This document shows, one piece after another, positions 1 through 8,266 of a stretch of 13,381 nucleotides of DNA. The notes beneath the pieces are model-generated. The model searched no databases and was not told where the DNA came from. It saw nothing but the letters and a program-made list of their open reading frames with translations. The DNA is from Acanthaster planci (taxonomy: Eukaryota > Echinodermata > Asteroidea > Valvatida > Acanthasteridae): contig NW_019091673.1 of the NCBI RefSeq assembly GCF_001949145.1, positions 1 to 13,381 on the forward strand, given 5' to 3'. Made by a program: the position numbers and the translations under genes. Within the stretch, counting starts at the first letter, position 1; each line of letters begins with the position of its first letter.

Positions 1-659
1 AAGTATTGCAGTACAAGCACTGACGGGTAGGTGCCAAACTCATCAGTAGTACAGGTGTGTATCAAAACTATGCCAATTACTGTCACAAGTGACAAAGACA
101 CTGACCAATTCAAAATGGGGAGCCACAGCAGCCACCTTAAGAACAACCTCCCTAGCCCTGTGCTGTTCCTCTACAAAACTTGCCTGTCCTGTATGGGAAA
201 GATCAGCTGATGCCAAGAAATTTGACCCAGCTCCTGCCGTCTAATCACTGGATCCCTGAAACCCACCAACAAAAACAACCTAACCCTACTTGCTGGTATT
301 GGCTCACATTGAGATGATATAAGCCACAAAAGACAAACGCCACCTCGATCCTCCCTGGAATAACTCCAAGAATGAACCACCTCCAGTTGACATGGGAATT
401 CCACCTGCGGAAAAACTCCCTGCTGCCTCAGACGCAGCATGGGCCCAGTGGAAAACACTGAACTGTCTTAGAACAAGAACTGGATGACCCAGGGTTGCTC
501 TGAACAGATGGGATTACAAGACTGGACCAACCTGCTGTGACTGTGGAGAAGCAGACCACCATGGAGCACTCTCTCATCTGCCCTCTACTATCCAGTCCTT
601 GTAACCAAAGAGACCTTGCAGAGTTTAATGCACATGCAAAGATCTGTGTCAAGAAATAG
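1..659 (+). mobile_element. LINE (non-LTR retrotransposon) fragment, C-terminal part of the reverse transcriptase ORF, degraded
   Basis: Plus-strand translation gives the tail of a non-LTR retrotransposon polyprotein, downstream of the RT catalytic core. Three blocks are visible in different frames: an LRTTSLALCCSS...ACPVWERSADAKK-like stretch (about 115-222), then CRLITGSLKPT (235-267) followed by LLAGI, then WKTLNCLRTRTG (about 445-480) and a CxCGE zinc-knuckle-like motif (CDCGE, 536-550) followed in another frame by TTMEHSLICP and a stop at 657-659. This order (CRLITG-KPT, LRT-G, CxCGE, MEH-CP) is what I know from C-termini of many LINE ORF2 proteins in invertebrates. At least two in-frame stops and two frameshifts show it is dead. 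The element runs off the left edge, and its 3' UTR probably reaches about 700. I do not assign a clade. Confidence 0.82.
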
Positions 660-1689
660 GATACTGTAATGTGACTAACGTCGTTTATATGAAACAAGAA
701 GTCTGACACAAGCAGAAAATGTGAGAAATGTTTCATATTCGATCTTGGAATACTCTTATGCAACAGACTGAACATAGAATTCCCTGTGTTCCATTCATGC
801 AAGATCAACCCCTGAAGGACCAAGGTCCAGAGACTGGGAAACAACATTGGTGTAAAAGCACTGCCTTTATAACTGTCTGTACTTTTTATTATTCCCCATC
901 AATGTTTCACAGTGCCCTCTTTATCAAAGCATATATTGGTAGTTTTGTTGTGTTTTATTTGTCTGCCATTTGTTGCCAAACATGTTGTTTGCAACATTTT
1001 TACCTTGAGTCATGGCAGTTTTAATCATGAACAGCTCCTTGTTACTTATAAATGTAAGGAAGAATGTCTTCAAATTGTTATGTTCATGACCATAGCCTAT
1101 CAAGGTTGAAGCAGGCATGGTCAGAATTCCCATGCAACATCGAGACAAGAATCCATCGTACATAGTCTAAATTGTACAAGAGGCCAACAGGATTGATGAC
1201 AAGTTTTCATTCTTCATTAAGGCAAAAATATTTTGTAATCAATAACTTTTTACTGCACTATGCTTCACAAGTAGTATGATTGTATGCTTGTCAACAGCAA
1301 GAAAATAACAAAGTTTGCCGATCTTGTCACTATCATTCCTGTAGGCTTCTCTGAGGATGATCCTTTGTTTTTCAACTTTTCCACAAGCTCACAGCAAATA
1401 ATCTTTTTCTTTCCCTTCTCTTTCCCCAAAGAGAACACAGGAAAATGATGATGGCTGCGATGATGTATGAACTTGTATGCTCATGTTTTCTGTGTTTCAC
1501 AAATGTGCCCCACATAGCATAGGTACTTGTACATGTACTACTATTCACCTTTCAGAAAGTATGCATTCACTGAAAAACATGTACATATACTGTACATGTT
1601 TAAAAGTTCTAACCATTTTTGAAAATTTTAATTACAGTTTTTGCCCTAACACTGATGTATATTCATAACACTGTATACTCGGTGCTTGT
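660..1689. other. Non-coding stretch, no gene recognised
   Basis: The first tens of bases are probably the 3' UTR of the LINE that ends at 659. After that I see only short random-looking frames with no recognisable protein, no splice-bounded exon and no RNA gene. A small imperfect hairpin lies at 971-995. Several ACATGTAC/GTACATGT palindromic octamer-like words occur between 1530 and 1600. Confidence 0.6.
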
Positions 1690-1735
1690 CCAAGTTACTC
1701 AAGTGGGACTTGAACCCATGACCCACTGCTTACAA
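1690..1735 (-). repeat. tRNA-like box B segment, possible tRNA-derived SINE scrap
   Basis: On the minus strand, 1703-1717 reads GGGTTCAAGTCCCAC, which matches a tRNA T-arm: a 5-bp stem GTGGG/CCCAC around TTCAAGT and an RNA polymerase III internal box B (GGTTCAAGTCC). The next bases (GTGGGTCAT upstream on that strand) resemble the variable-arm side of a tRNA. I cannot fold a full cloverleaf around it: no box A at the expected distance, no acceptor stem pairing. It is therefore more likely a tRNA-derived SINE remnant or chance than a working tRNA. Confidence 0.35.
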
Positions 1736-3072
1736 GTGCATACTTGTGGATGACATCTTTTCAGGGAGTTTTACAGATCACATGTATTTTACCATAAGGT
1801 TTTTTTATCTCATCAGGTGGGATGCATTCGTGTGATCATTCACAGCCACATCCAGAAGACAAAGTTGACAGTAGCGCAAAGTGATAAGGTCATGAGATGG
1901 TAACTTTTTCTGGACATCGATTTTGCCAACCTTGAACTAGTAGGTTTTTTTGGTTTTACCCATTCATGAAGATACAGAGTTTTTTTGTAGGGGTAGAGCG
2001 GAGTGAATGGATGGGTGGTGGGCGTATTGTAGGCTTGGAAGTTAGTTCCACAGTTTTGTTTTGTCCATCACAAGTCTTCCCAAGTCTGTCACAAATCAAG
2101 CAACAGGTCAATTTCAAGGCAGTATTACAGGTCTGGTCTCAAGTAACATTGGATGAACAATGATAGAGGAATGCTTATTGGAATTGTGGCTTGGCTTGAG
2201 ACTGGTTGACTTTGTAATGGATTTGAGAGAAGTATAGTGATTTGGGGTGGACTCGACCACAACTCTTGACTCTTAAAGAGAAGTCTACTTATTTGACTAA
2301 AATTAGAGATCAGAGTTTTACAACACACTGTAAACAACATTTATAAAAAGGTTTTTCAAATTAAAGTCACATGTAGTTTTAATGAACGGTTGGTGAATGG
2401 CATGTCCTTTGTGTCTGTTTTGTAAAAAATTATCTGTGAATAAAAAAAATATTTACTCGGTCGTTGAGCATCATTTTCTCGGTTTTTCATTTTAAATGAA
2501 TGACTTTCATTTTGCCGCATCTTGTACATATAGTAAAATTGTATGTTACTCTCTGAAATCAAGAGAGTTCTGTTTTTTTACTGATGAGTGTTAAGCTACC
2601 TGCTCATATCAATGAATCTAAATATTTGTACAGTACATGTTCATTGGAAAGACCAAGATCATGGATGATAGTAGGCGTGTGAGTAAATACTTACTCTAGG
2701 CTAATTAGGGTAAGATGGCAGACACTGCCAAACTTTTAACCCGTCGAAGTGATCGACAGATATATTAAGAACTGTAATTTTAGTCACAAAAATTTGACTT
2801 TAAACCTGCAATAAAATGGAGATTCCACAATACGCGCATGTTTTGTTTCACATGGTTTCAGTTGATCAGTTCCTGTGTTTGTGTATTTATCAAGAATAGA
2901 GGTTCCTTGTTCCAATGATGTTGACCTCAAAGACTTCCACCGACATTAAATAAAGTACGAGTGCATCGAAAGGAGTTATCAAACATGTAAATGTCTTTGA
3001 TTTCTACAACAGTGAGCAGCGTTGTATAGGTTTTCCCGGTCAATTTTTGCAAATTAGCAACCAAGCCATTCT
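1736..3072. other. Non-coding stretch left of the Polinton, no gene recognised
   Basis: About 1.3 kb of AT-rich DNA with only short unsupported frames. I looked here for the missing left terminal inverted repeat of the Polinton, that is, sequence matching the reverse complement of 12546-12958 (for example the CCTGAAGCTT words or an AGTGTGATGAG-type terminus), and did not see one. The true left break between host DNA and element remains unknown and lies somewhere below 3073. Confidence 0.55.
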
Positions 3073-3083
3073 TTTATTTTATT
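3073..3083 (-). terminator. Two overlapping AATAAA polyadenylation signals after the last minus-strand gene
   Basis: On the minus strand AATAAAATAAA lies 20-30 bases past the stop of the gene that ends at 3103. It contains two AATAAA hexamers (3078-3083 and 3073-3078). The position suits the 3' end of the leftmost minus-strand transcript of the Polinton. AT-rich DNA produces such hexamers by chance, so support is positional only. Confidence 0.4.
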
Positions 3084-3102
3084 TAAGTAGTTCTTAATGG
3101 GG

Positions 3103-3918
3103 TTAAGATCCATCAGTGCTCATCTGCACGTAAGTCAAGGTTAAAACACCGGCACCCACAAACAACGTCCAAACGTTACTAGCGGTCCAACCGACCGCTT
3201 TTCTCGCTGCGTTGAACAGCCATCTCAACACGCTTCCGATGATACCGGGCAAAGCGCCCAAAGCAGACAAACCCAGTTTCATTAACACGTTTGCTAAATT
3301 TTGCAATTGCCGTCTCATCCAGTCGGTTACGCCTCTTTTAGACGGGGGGTTTAGGTTCTGGGCTAGGCGTAGGTCCTGGACTAGGCGTACCGACCGCTCT
3401 GGCAGAGGCCACTATGCCAAATACGATCGTACTCGAAAGCCGTCAAGATACAATGGTTACGCCTTGTTCTCTAAAAAGCACTCGGATCTTTTCGCGTAAA
3501 GTTAAATCGCCGCCCATTATAGCCGTAATAGTTTCTTTTATTCGATTGATTTGTGACCGAAGCCGATCGGTGTCTCTGTTAATAATTTCTAACTTGCCTC
3601 ACTTTTCCACTTTAAACTCGCTCAACTGCTTTCGAAGTTATGCACGTTCTCCTTCCGAGTCCGCTTTGTCTAACTCGTTCTTAACCTCTGGAATATTTTC
3701 GTCCAATACATCTAACTTACCCTGGTTTAAAATCAGATCCCATTTGACTGTCTTTAAAGCTTCGTTTAAGCAATACGTTCTCTGTAGTCTAGCCCTCCTA
3801 TCTGAAGTTCTTGATCACGAGTTAGGTCTTCTACGATTTCAATGACTTGATCTGCTTTCTGAGGGAGTTTTTGTGGCTCGATAATTTCGGGGCGGATTAC
3901 TGAAATTTTAGTATCCAT
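3103..3918 (-). pseudogene. Polinton-associated coiled-coil plus hydrophobic C-terminal protein, frameshifted
   Basis: The start ATG is at 3916-3918 (MDTKISVIRPEIIEP). An acidic, Leu/Lys-rich segment follows that reads like a long coiled coil (LDVLDENIPEVKNELDKA, then LEIINRDTDRLRSQINRIKE). Next come LREKI and REQGVTI, then, after a shift, ILTAF, a Pro/Gly-rich linker (GTPSPGPTPS) and a last 71-residue open stretch (3103-3318). That stretch holds amphipathic or membrane-like helices: NVLMKLGLSALGALPGIIG and NVWTLFVGAGVLTLTYV. I recognise the layout (coiled coil, REQGVTI-SILTA, proline linker, GxLPGIIGS, Trp-rich hydrophobic end) from uncharacterised proteins near Polinton genes in cnidarian-type genomes. 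Its function is unknown; a virion-internal or membrane-active role is only a guess. Lesions include a frameshift near 3775, stops near 3630 and 3600, and frameshifts near 3440 and at the C-run at about 3343-3348. Confidence 0.7.
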
Positions 3919-4250
3919 TTCTTGGGCTTCTTATTTCGTTTGCCGACAACGTAGTCATAGAAACCTAAATCACGTCTTTTGAAATTTACGTTTGTTTTTC
4001 GCCTAATTCCGCTTAAGCTAAGAAATCGACTATTGTTGTTTTAATATGTAAGGAGAACTTTTTACCTCCAAGCTTGACATATAGACAACCTTTGCTATTG
4101 AGATTAAAGATGTATGAATCCCTAATTAATGATTTATACCCAGCTTTTTTTCTTGAATCACGTCGTAAAAATATTCATTACATCCTTAATTAATGTCATT
4201 CTCATATTTGCTAAGTCTGATGTTTGGCCTTCTGTAAACTTCGTTTCTTG
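3897..4250 (-). pseudogene. Unrecognised reading frame, overlapping the start of the coiled-coil gene
   Basis: I do not recognise this one. Two adjacent minus-strand frames look protein-like: KSLIRDSYIFNLNSKGCLY followed by VKLGGKKFSLHIKTT (about 4140-4035), then FLSLSGIRRKTNVNFKRRD and GFYDYVVGKRNKKPKKW, ending at a TAA at 3897-3899. The second piece is strongly basic. The stop falls inside the coiled-coil gene, about 20 bases past that gene's ATG (3916-3918), so the two would overlap in different frames, as is common in compact viral elements. An upstream acidic stretch (VVVEDLVEQETKFTEGQ, near 4250) could be its front or belong to the gene before. No clear start codon is visible. Confidence 0.35.
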
Positions 4251-4284
4251 TTCTACTAAATCTTCGACTACCACGGCACAGGAC

Positions 4285-4610
4285 GGTGTTTATAACCTGG
4301 TCAGGATCGAATCTATTGTACTTCTTGTCGTTTTGACGGCAATGATGGATCCATTCGCGAATTGTGCTTCTATGGGATCATTACAGATTCTACACGCATT
4401 TCTTCTTTTCTTATGCTTACAAACTGAAGTTCTATTGCACTCTATACACCGGCTCTTCTGCCAGCCATGAGGACACTTATTCTTTTCTAAGTACTCTCTC
4501 TTCATATCAACACATTGGTTGCAGCAGATGTTAACGTCACCACTTGATCTAACTCTAAAATCAGAATGATCTTTCTGTTTTTTACATATTTTGCAAATTT
4601 TATTTTCCAT
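4285..4610 (-). pseudogene. Cys/His-rich zinc-binding protein, likely N-terminal part of a Polinton HNH-type endonuclease gene
   Basis: An ATG at 4608-4610 opens a 106-residue frame with paired cysteines: CKICKKQKDHSDF, then CCNQC, then CPHGWQKSRCIEC, then CKHKKRRNACRICNDPI. The repeated Cx(H)-x6-7-CxxC pattern suggests one to three small zinc ribbons. About 80 residues in, the frame should switch. The alternative frame at 4307-4362 reads IREWIHHCRQNDKKYNRFD, a stretch I associate with Polinton HNH proteins, in which a cysteine-containing HNH core comes next. That core (CYYC, then ATIERLDN-like, then a C..C pair) is not seen downstream, so the catalytic part appears deleted or decayed. Without it a nuclease assignment is an inference. 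A plain zinc-binding protein is the safe reading. Confidence 0.6.
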
Positions 4611-4636
4611 CTTTATTAAATAAAATTTATCTCATT

Positions 4637-4642
4637 TTTATT
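4637..4642 (-). terminator. AATAAA polyadenylation signal after the ATPase gene
   Basis: On the minus strand AATAAA lies 44 bases past the last ATPase stop (4686-4688) and before the ATG of the Cys/His-rich gene at 4610. It could end a capsid-ATPase transcript. It is a single hexamer in AT-rich DNA, so confidence is limited. Confidence 0.35.
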
Positions 4643-4685
4643 GGAGCAAATAAGATACAGGGGGCTCAGTCATTAACACCAGCTT

Positions 4686-5136
4686 ACTGAACTTCACGTC
4701 TGGCAAGTGCTTTTAATCGATTCCCTTTCACAATCGGGAACAACGTCGTTCTCGTCTAAACATTGGCCAAAACTGTTTCGAAACATTGCGACCCAAGCCG
4801 TGTTCTCTCTGAAGTCCTTTAAGACAGAGTTGTACTTCTGCGTCAACAGCCAACAAAAATGGGAGTAATGTCTGCCACTGAAACTGATCCGACGCACAAT
4901 CGTCCACAATGGAAAACGTTTTGATACAGGTCAATCGCCTCATTTAATTCCAACTTCTCTCCATCCAAGTCACATGGATATACGTTTTCGTCTGTATATA
5001 TCCACAGCCGGTCCAAATAAGTTTTGTTCTTAAACAAGGTCGGACAAATTATCACGATCGCTTCAAATGCAAATTTATACTCTGTTTCTAAAAGATCCAA
5101 AATCGACTGTGTTTTACCGCTACCTGTTTTGCCCAC
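4686..5136 (-). pseudogene. FtsK/HerA-type (A32-like) DNA packaging ATPase, frameshifted
   Basis: This would be the genome-packaging motor ATPase. A Walker A motif GKTGSGKT is at 5133-5110, followed by QSILDLLE and a middle region (AIVIICPTLF, TYLDRLWIY). After a frameshift near 4925 the Walker B-like IVDD (4910-4899) appears with CASDQ. After a second shift near 4885 comes SGRHYSHFCWLLTQ (starting 4879), the sensor segment typical of Polinton ATPases (R-H-x9-TQ), then LKDFRENTAWV and ENDVVP. The C-terminus probably ends with the frame that stops at 4686-4688. No ATG precedes the Walker A; only 40 bp separate the GTG at 5136 from the capsid stop at 5176, so the first residues were lost or overlapped the capsid gene. 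The order capsid then ATPase on one strand is usual for Polintons. Confidence 0.88.
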
Positions 5137-5175
5137 GTTTAGAGCTTTACTTAAACTTTTTACTTAAACCAGCTT

Positions 5176-6569
5176 TTAATACATAATAAACCAAGCCTTA
5201 AAATTCCCGTCTTCCACGGTTAACTGTTCGTCCATTACCAAAATACGTACATTGTCAACGGGCCCGCGGTTTCCGCCTCTCTTACCATTTGAATTGATAT
5301 GTCACCTCCACCACCAAGCGGCCTACCGGATCCGTGAGCCGAGTTGTCGTGTTGGCCATGTCAAAGCTAAGCCTGTCAAGTTTAGATCTTTCACAACCGC
5401 CCGACCCGATTCCGTATCTGAATCCCCGAAATATTTGCAAACTTCGGTAAAGTGCTGATATTCAAATAATTCTTGGGAGTACAGTTGATTCGGCTTACCT
5501 TCGACCGTAACGACAGTTTTCGTAATGTGTGGGTTGAAAAATTTTTGCGGGTTATTGACGGCTGGATCTTTGAACAGGATTAAGACGCCTTTCAAACTTT
5601 TAATCGTCTGATCTATACTAATATTCCACAGCGTATCTGACTTGTTAACCGCCTGCTTTTTCCACGAGTGAATCCTGTCAAATAGGTAGTACACGGAGCC
5701 TTTGTGCTTTTGCCGTAAACTTTGGGCTAAATCGCGATTGGTGACGACTTCATACTCTAAGGTCAAGTCCGAGATGCTGTACTCTGCGGCAGTGTCTGTA
5801 CTTTTGACCACTTTGTCGTGACCGTTAAAAGTCAGCTGGTAGGTTAGAGGTTCTTTGAAATCCGATGTGTAAAAGGGACCGTGACCTGTTAACAGAGACA
5901 CGTCCAACGGAATCGCATACCTGTTCTTAAAAGCGTCGGCGATTGCATTGTCTTTACCGTCGTTTGCACCTGGGCTACCGTCGGCTGCTCCCAAACGCAA
6001 CTTTACCACGTTTTCCTTTTTAGGCCAAAGTAAGCCACGTTTTGAGTCTGTGTCAGGGGCAGCAAATTATCTTTAAAGTTGGGAAATACGTCCGCGTCTC
6101 GGTAACTCACGATTTTGTTGCTTTGCAAGCTAACGTTGAGTTCGGAAGCTAGGTTACGCACCAAGTTGTTGTACACGGTTCAGTTATCGTCAGATGCTCC
6201 GTCTAGATCCAACTTGAAAGCCAGTTTTGCAGCACCGGGCACTACACGTCGTCAATTCCTAACACTGGAAACTTGACGTTTAGCGTGTGACCTGCTGCGA
6301 TTGTGCTTTGATTGTGTGTAATTGTGACTTCGCGTCTTTCGCCCTTGATGGCTCGTGGCTTGATGGCTCGCAAAAAATATATCTTCGCATTTGCCCAATA
6401 GATTGCGCTTGTGGAAAGTTTCGTACCTCATTTCTACCCGTACCTCTTGAATCTGTAAAAGCATGTCAGAGGTGTGATCCACGTCGGCTTGCATGTCGCC
6501 AAGCATGCCCTCGATATTTATCTGATCTGTTTGAATTTCAATCAACTTGTCTTTAATTTCTTGATCCAT
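5176..6569 (-). pseudogene. Polinton double-jelly-roll major capsid protein, frameshifted
   Basis: This is the hexon-like major capsid protein that would tile the virion shell. ATG at 6567-6569 (MDQEIKDKLIEIQ) starts a coiled-coil N-terminus ending in MRYETFHKRNLLGK. After a shift, GERREVTITHNQSTIAAG and LNVKFPVLGIDDV (about 6350-6243) begin the first jelly roll. Another frame (6236-6013) holds AAKLAFKLDLDGA and a stop near 6180. The longest clean stretch, 228 codons at 6009-5323, contains YAIPLDVSLLTGHGPFY, ISDLTLEYEVVTN, SVYYLF, SLKGVLILF, FFNPHI and VTVEGKPNQLYSQ, which I recognise from invertebrate Polinton capsid proteins. Two more shifts lead through HGSG and AETAGPLTMYVF to MDEQLTVEDGNFKAW and the stop at 5176-5178. 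The length of about 464 codons suits the family. Lesions: about five frameshifts and at least two stops. Confidence 0.9.
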
Positions 6570-6616
6570 GTTTTGATGTAAAACGTTTTTAAAGTTAAAA
6601 GCCTGTGTAAAATAAA
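6570..6616. promoter_or_regulatory. Compact divergent intergenic region between the capsid gene and the 139-aa gene
   Basis: Only 47 bp separate the capsid ATG (minus, 6569) from the ATG of the 139-residue gene (plus, 6617). Any promoters for both must sit here or inside the neighbouring coding sequence. The sequence is AT-rich with TTTTTAAAGTTAAAA at its centre. No clear TATA box can be assigned to either side. The regulatory role is inferred from geometry alone. Confidence 0.45.
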
Positions 6617-7036
6617 ATGGCAAGTGCTTTAATGATGGTTAGAGGAGCCATAGTCAGTGCATTGGCGTTCAATGGCTCAAATTTTTTATTTAGCAGCTTG
6701 ACTAAAAATAGAGTAGACGAGGAAAGAGGGAGTCACGATTTAGCTTTGGAACAACTGGCGCAAGTGAAACAAAATTGGGAAACTCAGCGAGTCCATCTGC
6801 TGGACTTTTTAAACGAGCGCATGAGGCAAGAGCGTACGAGTCAACAGACATTTGTCAACGTCGACGAGGCATTGCGAGCTTACGCAGAATTGACCGGTAA
6901 ACAGGTGTTGCCGTTGCCTCCGGAGCCAAAATTGTTCGATTTCTACGTGCCTTCGGAAGATCAGAAAGTTTGCAAGTTGGTGTGTATCTTGGGAGGGACC
7001 GCTTTGGTCTATTTTTTGGCTTATCGGTTTAGTTAA
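6617..7036 (+). CDS. Conserved Polinton-associated protein of unknown function, 139 aa, intact
   Basis: An uninterrupted frame from ATG (MASALMMVRGAIVSALAF) to TAA at 7034-7036. The N-terminus is a hydrophobic helix with GSNFLFSSL after it. The middle (about residues 35-75) is charged and helical, with EQLAQVKQNWETQR and LLDFLNERMRQE, likely a coiled coil. Residues 80-112 contain a VDEALRAYAELTG helix, a proline hinge (LPLPPEPKLFDFYVPSE), and the C-terminus is a second hydrophobic segment (LVCILGGTALVYFLAY). I recognise the architecture (MASAL...GSNFLFS..., PEPxLxDFYxPS, C-terminal membrane-like helix) from unnamed proteins beside Polinton integrases in invertebrate genomes. The function is unknown; two terminal hydrophobic segments suggest a membrane or virion protein. 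It is one of the few undamaged genes of the element. Confidence 0.75.
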   Translation: MASALMMVRGAIVSALAFNGSNFLFSSLTKNRVDEERGSHDLALEQLAQVKQNWETQRVHLLDFLNERMRQERTSQQTFVNVDEALRAYAELTGKQVLPLPPEPKLFDFYVPSEDQKVCKLVCILGGTALVYFLAYRFS

Positions 7037-7060
7037 GTTTAGTTAGGTTTAGTTAACTTT
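7031..7060 (+). repeat. Three tandem 10-bp units (AGTTARNTTT)
   Basis: Units AGTTAAGTTT, AGTTAGGTTT and AGTTAACTTT follow each other exactly. The first one includes the stop codon of the 139-residue gene, and the array sits between it and the integrase ATG at 7083. The 12-mer TTAAGTTTAGTT (7033-7044) occurs again at 8171-8182, just after the integrase stop. It may be a transcription signal of the element or simple-sequence slippage. Confidence 0.7.
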
Positions 7061-7082
7061 ATTTTAAAAAAGCTTCAAAACT

Positions 7083-8119
7083 ATGGATAAAGTAAAGGAT
7101 AAATCAAAGGACAAAGAATGTTCAAAACTATTTTACAGCCCCCAAGGCTACTGGAAAGGCGAAAGCGCCGTCGACTACTTGCGTCAAAAGACCGGTGCAG
7201 ACAAGTCAGCTGTGAGATCGTGGTTAAAAAAAAACAAGCAATCTGGCAACTTTATCTGCCCGCCCCAAATTACGTGCCAATGCCGACAATGCTGCAATCG
7301 GAGTTTGTAATCGCAAATGAGGCGCATCAATTGGACGTTTTATACTTGCCTTGGGATCGAGTAAACCGTAAAACTTTTAAATACGCTTTGACCGTAGTCG
7401 ACGTGGGATGCAGGTACAAAGAGGCCGAGCCATTGACGAGTAAAACAGCCGAACAAACGAAGTCTGAAGCTATTAAACAGATTTACAAAAGATCGTCTCT
7501 GACTTGGCCTAAATTTGTCATGGTGGACTTGGGATAAGAATTTAAAGGCGAATTAAAAAAGGTATGTAACAAACACGACGTCGTAATACAAGTGGGGAAA
7601 CCGGGTGTTCCTGGGTTGCAGGGAATCGTCGAACGGTTTAATAGGACTTTAGCCGAAAGGCTGTTTGGTCATCAATATGCGCAAGAAATGGTTTCAACAT
7701 CGGTGAACGTAACGTGGAATGGGTAAAACGTCTGCCCCAAGTAATAAAATCGCTCAACGAAGAAAAAATTTGGTTGATCGGGAAAGAACGTGCTAACGCT
7801 GTCAAGTTGGACTGAGTAAGGCGAACACCTGCAGCATCAGAAAGGGGCCCCCAAAAGAACTTCCTTCAGACGCAGTCGTTAGGTATCTATATTACGCTGG
7901 TGAACAAGGAGGTGGTACAGTTAAAAGGGCAACCGATCCCGCACGAGTTAATTTAAACGGGTCAACGGCAAAAAGGTGAAAACGGGCCCAACTTTGTACT
8001 ACCTGTTAGACGGACCCAAACGTAGCTTTGTCAGTGAAGAACTTCAAGTAATAACCGAAGACAATGGGTTGCCTCCTAAGGGGTATGTAAAGGCGTCGGG
8101 TTGGGCAAAGGTGTTGTAG
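7083..8119 (+). pseudogene. Polinton integrase (retroviral-type DDE, rve family), frameshifted with stops
   Basis: The enzyme would join element ends to host DNA. ATG at 7083 (MDKVKDKSKDKECSKLFYSP) opens an N-terminal helix-turn-helix-like part (AVDYLRQKTGADKSAVRSWL). A slip in a run of nine A bases (7228-7236) moves the frame to IWQLYLPAPNYVP. The catalytic triad is present: Asp in QLDVLYLP (7334-7336), Asp in FVMVDLG (7526-7528) and Glu in GIVERFNRTLAERLF (7631-7633), with 34 residues between the last two. A TAA at 7535-7537 breaks the core just past the second Asp. Later pieces are VEWVKRLPQVIKSLNEE, ELPSDAVVRYLYYAGE and a C-terminal LYYLLDGPKRSFVSEELQV that resembles the SH3/chromo-like tail of this integrase group, ending at 8117-8119. 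No HHCC zinc finger is visible at the N-terminus. About four frameshifts and two or more stops. Confidence 0.9.
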
Positions 8120-8266
8120 TAGGTAAAGGTGTTTTAATCTGGCCGTTTTCTATTGTCAAGATTAACGACTTTAAGTTTAGTTGCGTTAAAACTAAGTTTA
8201 GAGTTTTTTCCTTGTTTTCGCAGTCTGAATTAAAGACCCATATTCGTGAATGAGCGAGTCTCGTAA
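8120..8266. other. Convergent 3' intergenic gap between integrase and PolB
   Basis: These 147 bp separate the integrase stop (8119) from the PolB stop (8267-8269). No AATAAA is seen on either strand. The notable content is TTAAGTTTAGTT (8171-8182) and ACTAAGTTTAG (8191-8201), near-repeats of each other and of the 10-bp array at 7031-7060. Confidence 0.5.

Noticed and set aside
971-995. Hairpin TGTTGCCAAACA / TGTTTGCAACA as an RNA gene
   Set aside because: Short, with a bulge, and without any conserved or flanking feature. Common by chance in AT-rich DNA.
728-1163. Several short overlapping frames on both strands in the left flank
   Set aside because: Low-complexity, AT-driven translations without motifs or supporting context.
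1690-1735. Functional tRNA gene
   Set aside because: Only a T-arm-like segment is visible. No box A, acceptor stem or full cloverleaf can be drawn.
3414-3845. Plus-strand open frame of 143 codons
   Set aside because: It is antisense to the coiled-coil gene at 3103-3918, which has recognisable segments on the minus strand.
4129-4470. Plus-strand open frame of 113 codons
   Set aside because: It is antisense to the Cys/His-rich gene, whose paired cysteine pattern is far more protein-like, so this frame is a shadow.
7031-7060. Interstitial telomeric repeat
   Set aside because: The unit is 10 bp (AGTTARNTTT) and does not match TTAGGG-type telomere arrays. Only one unit contains TTAGG.
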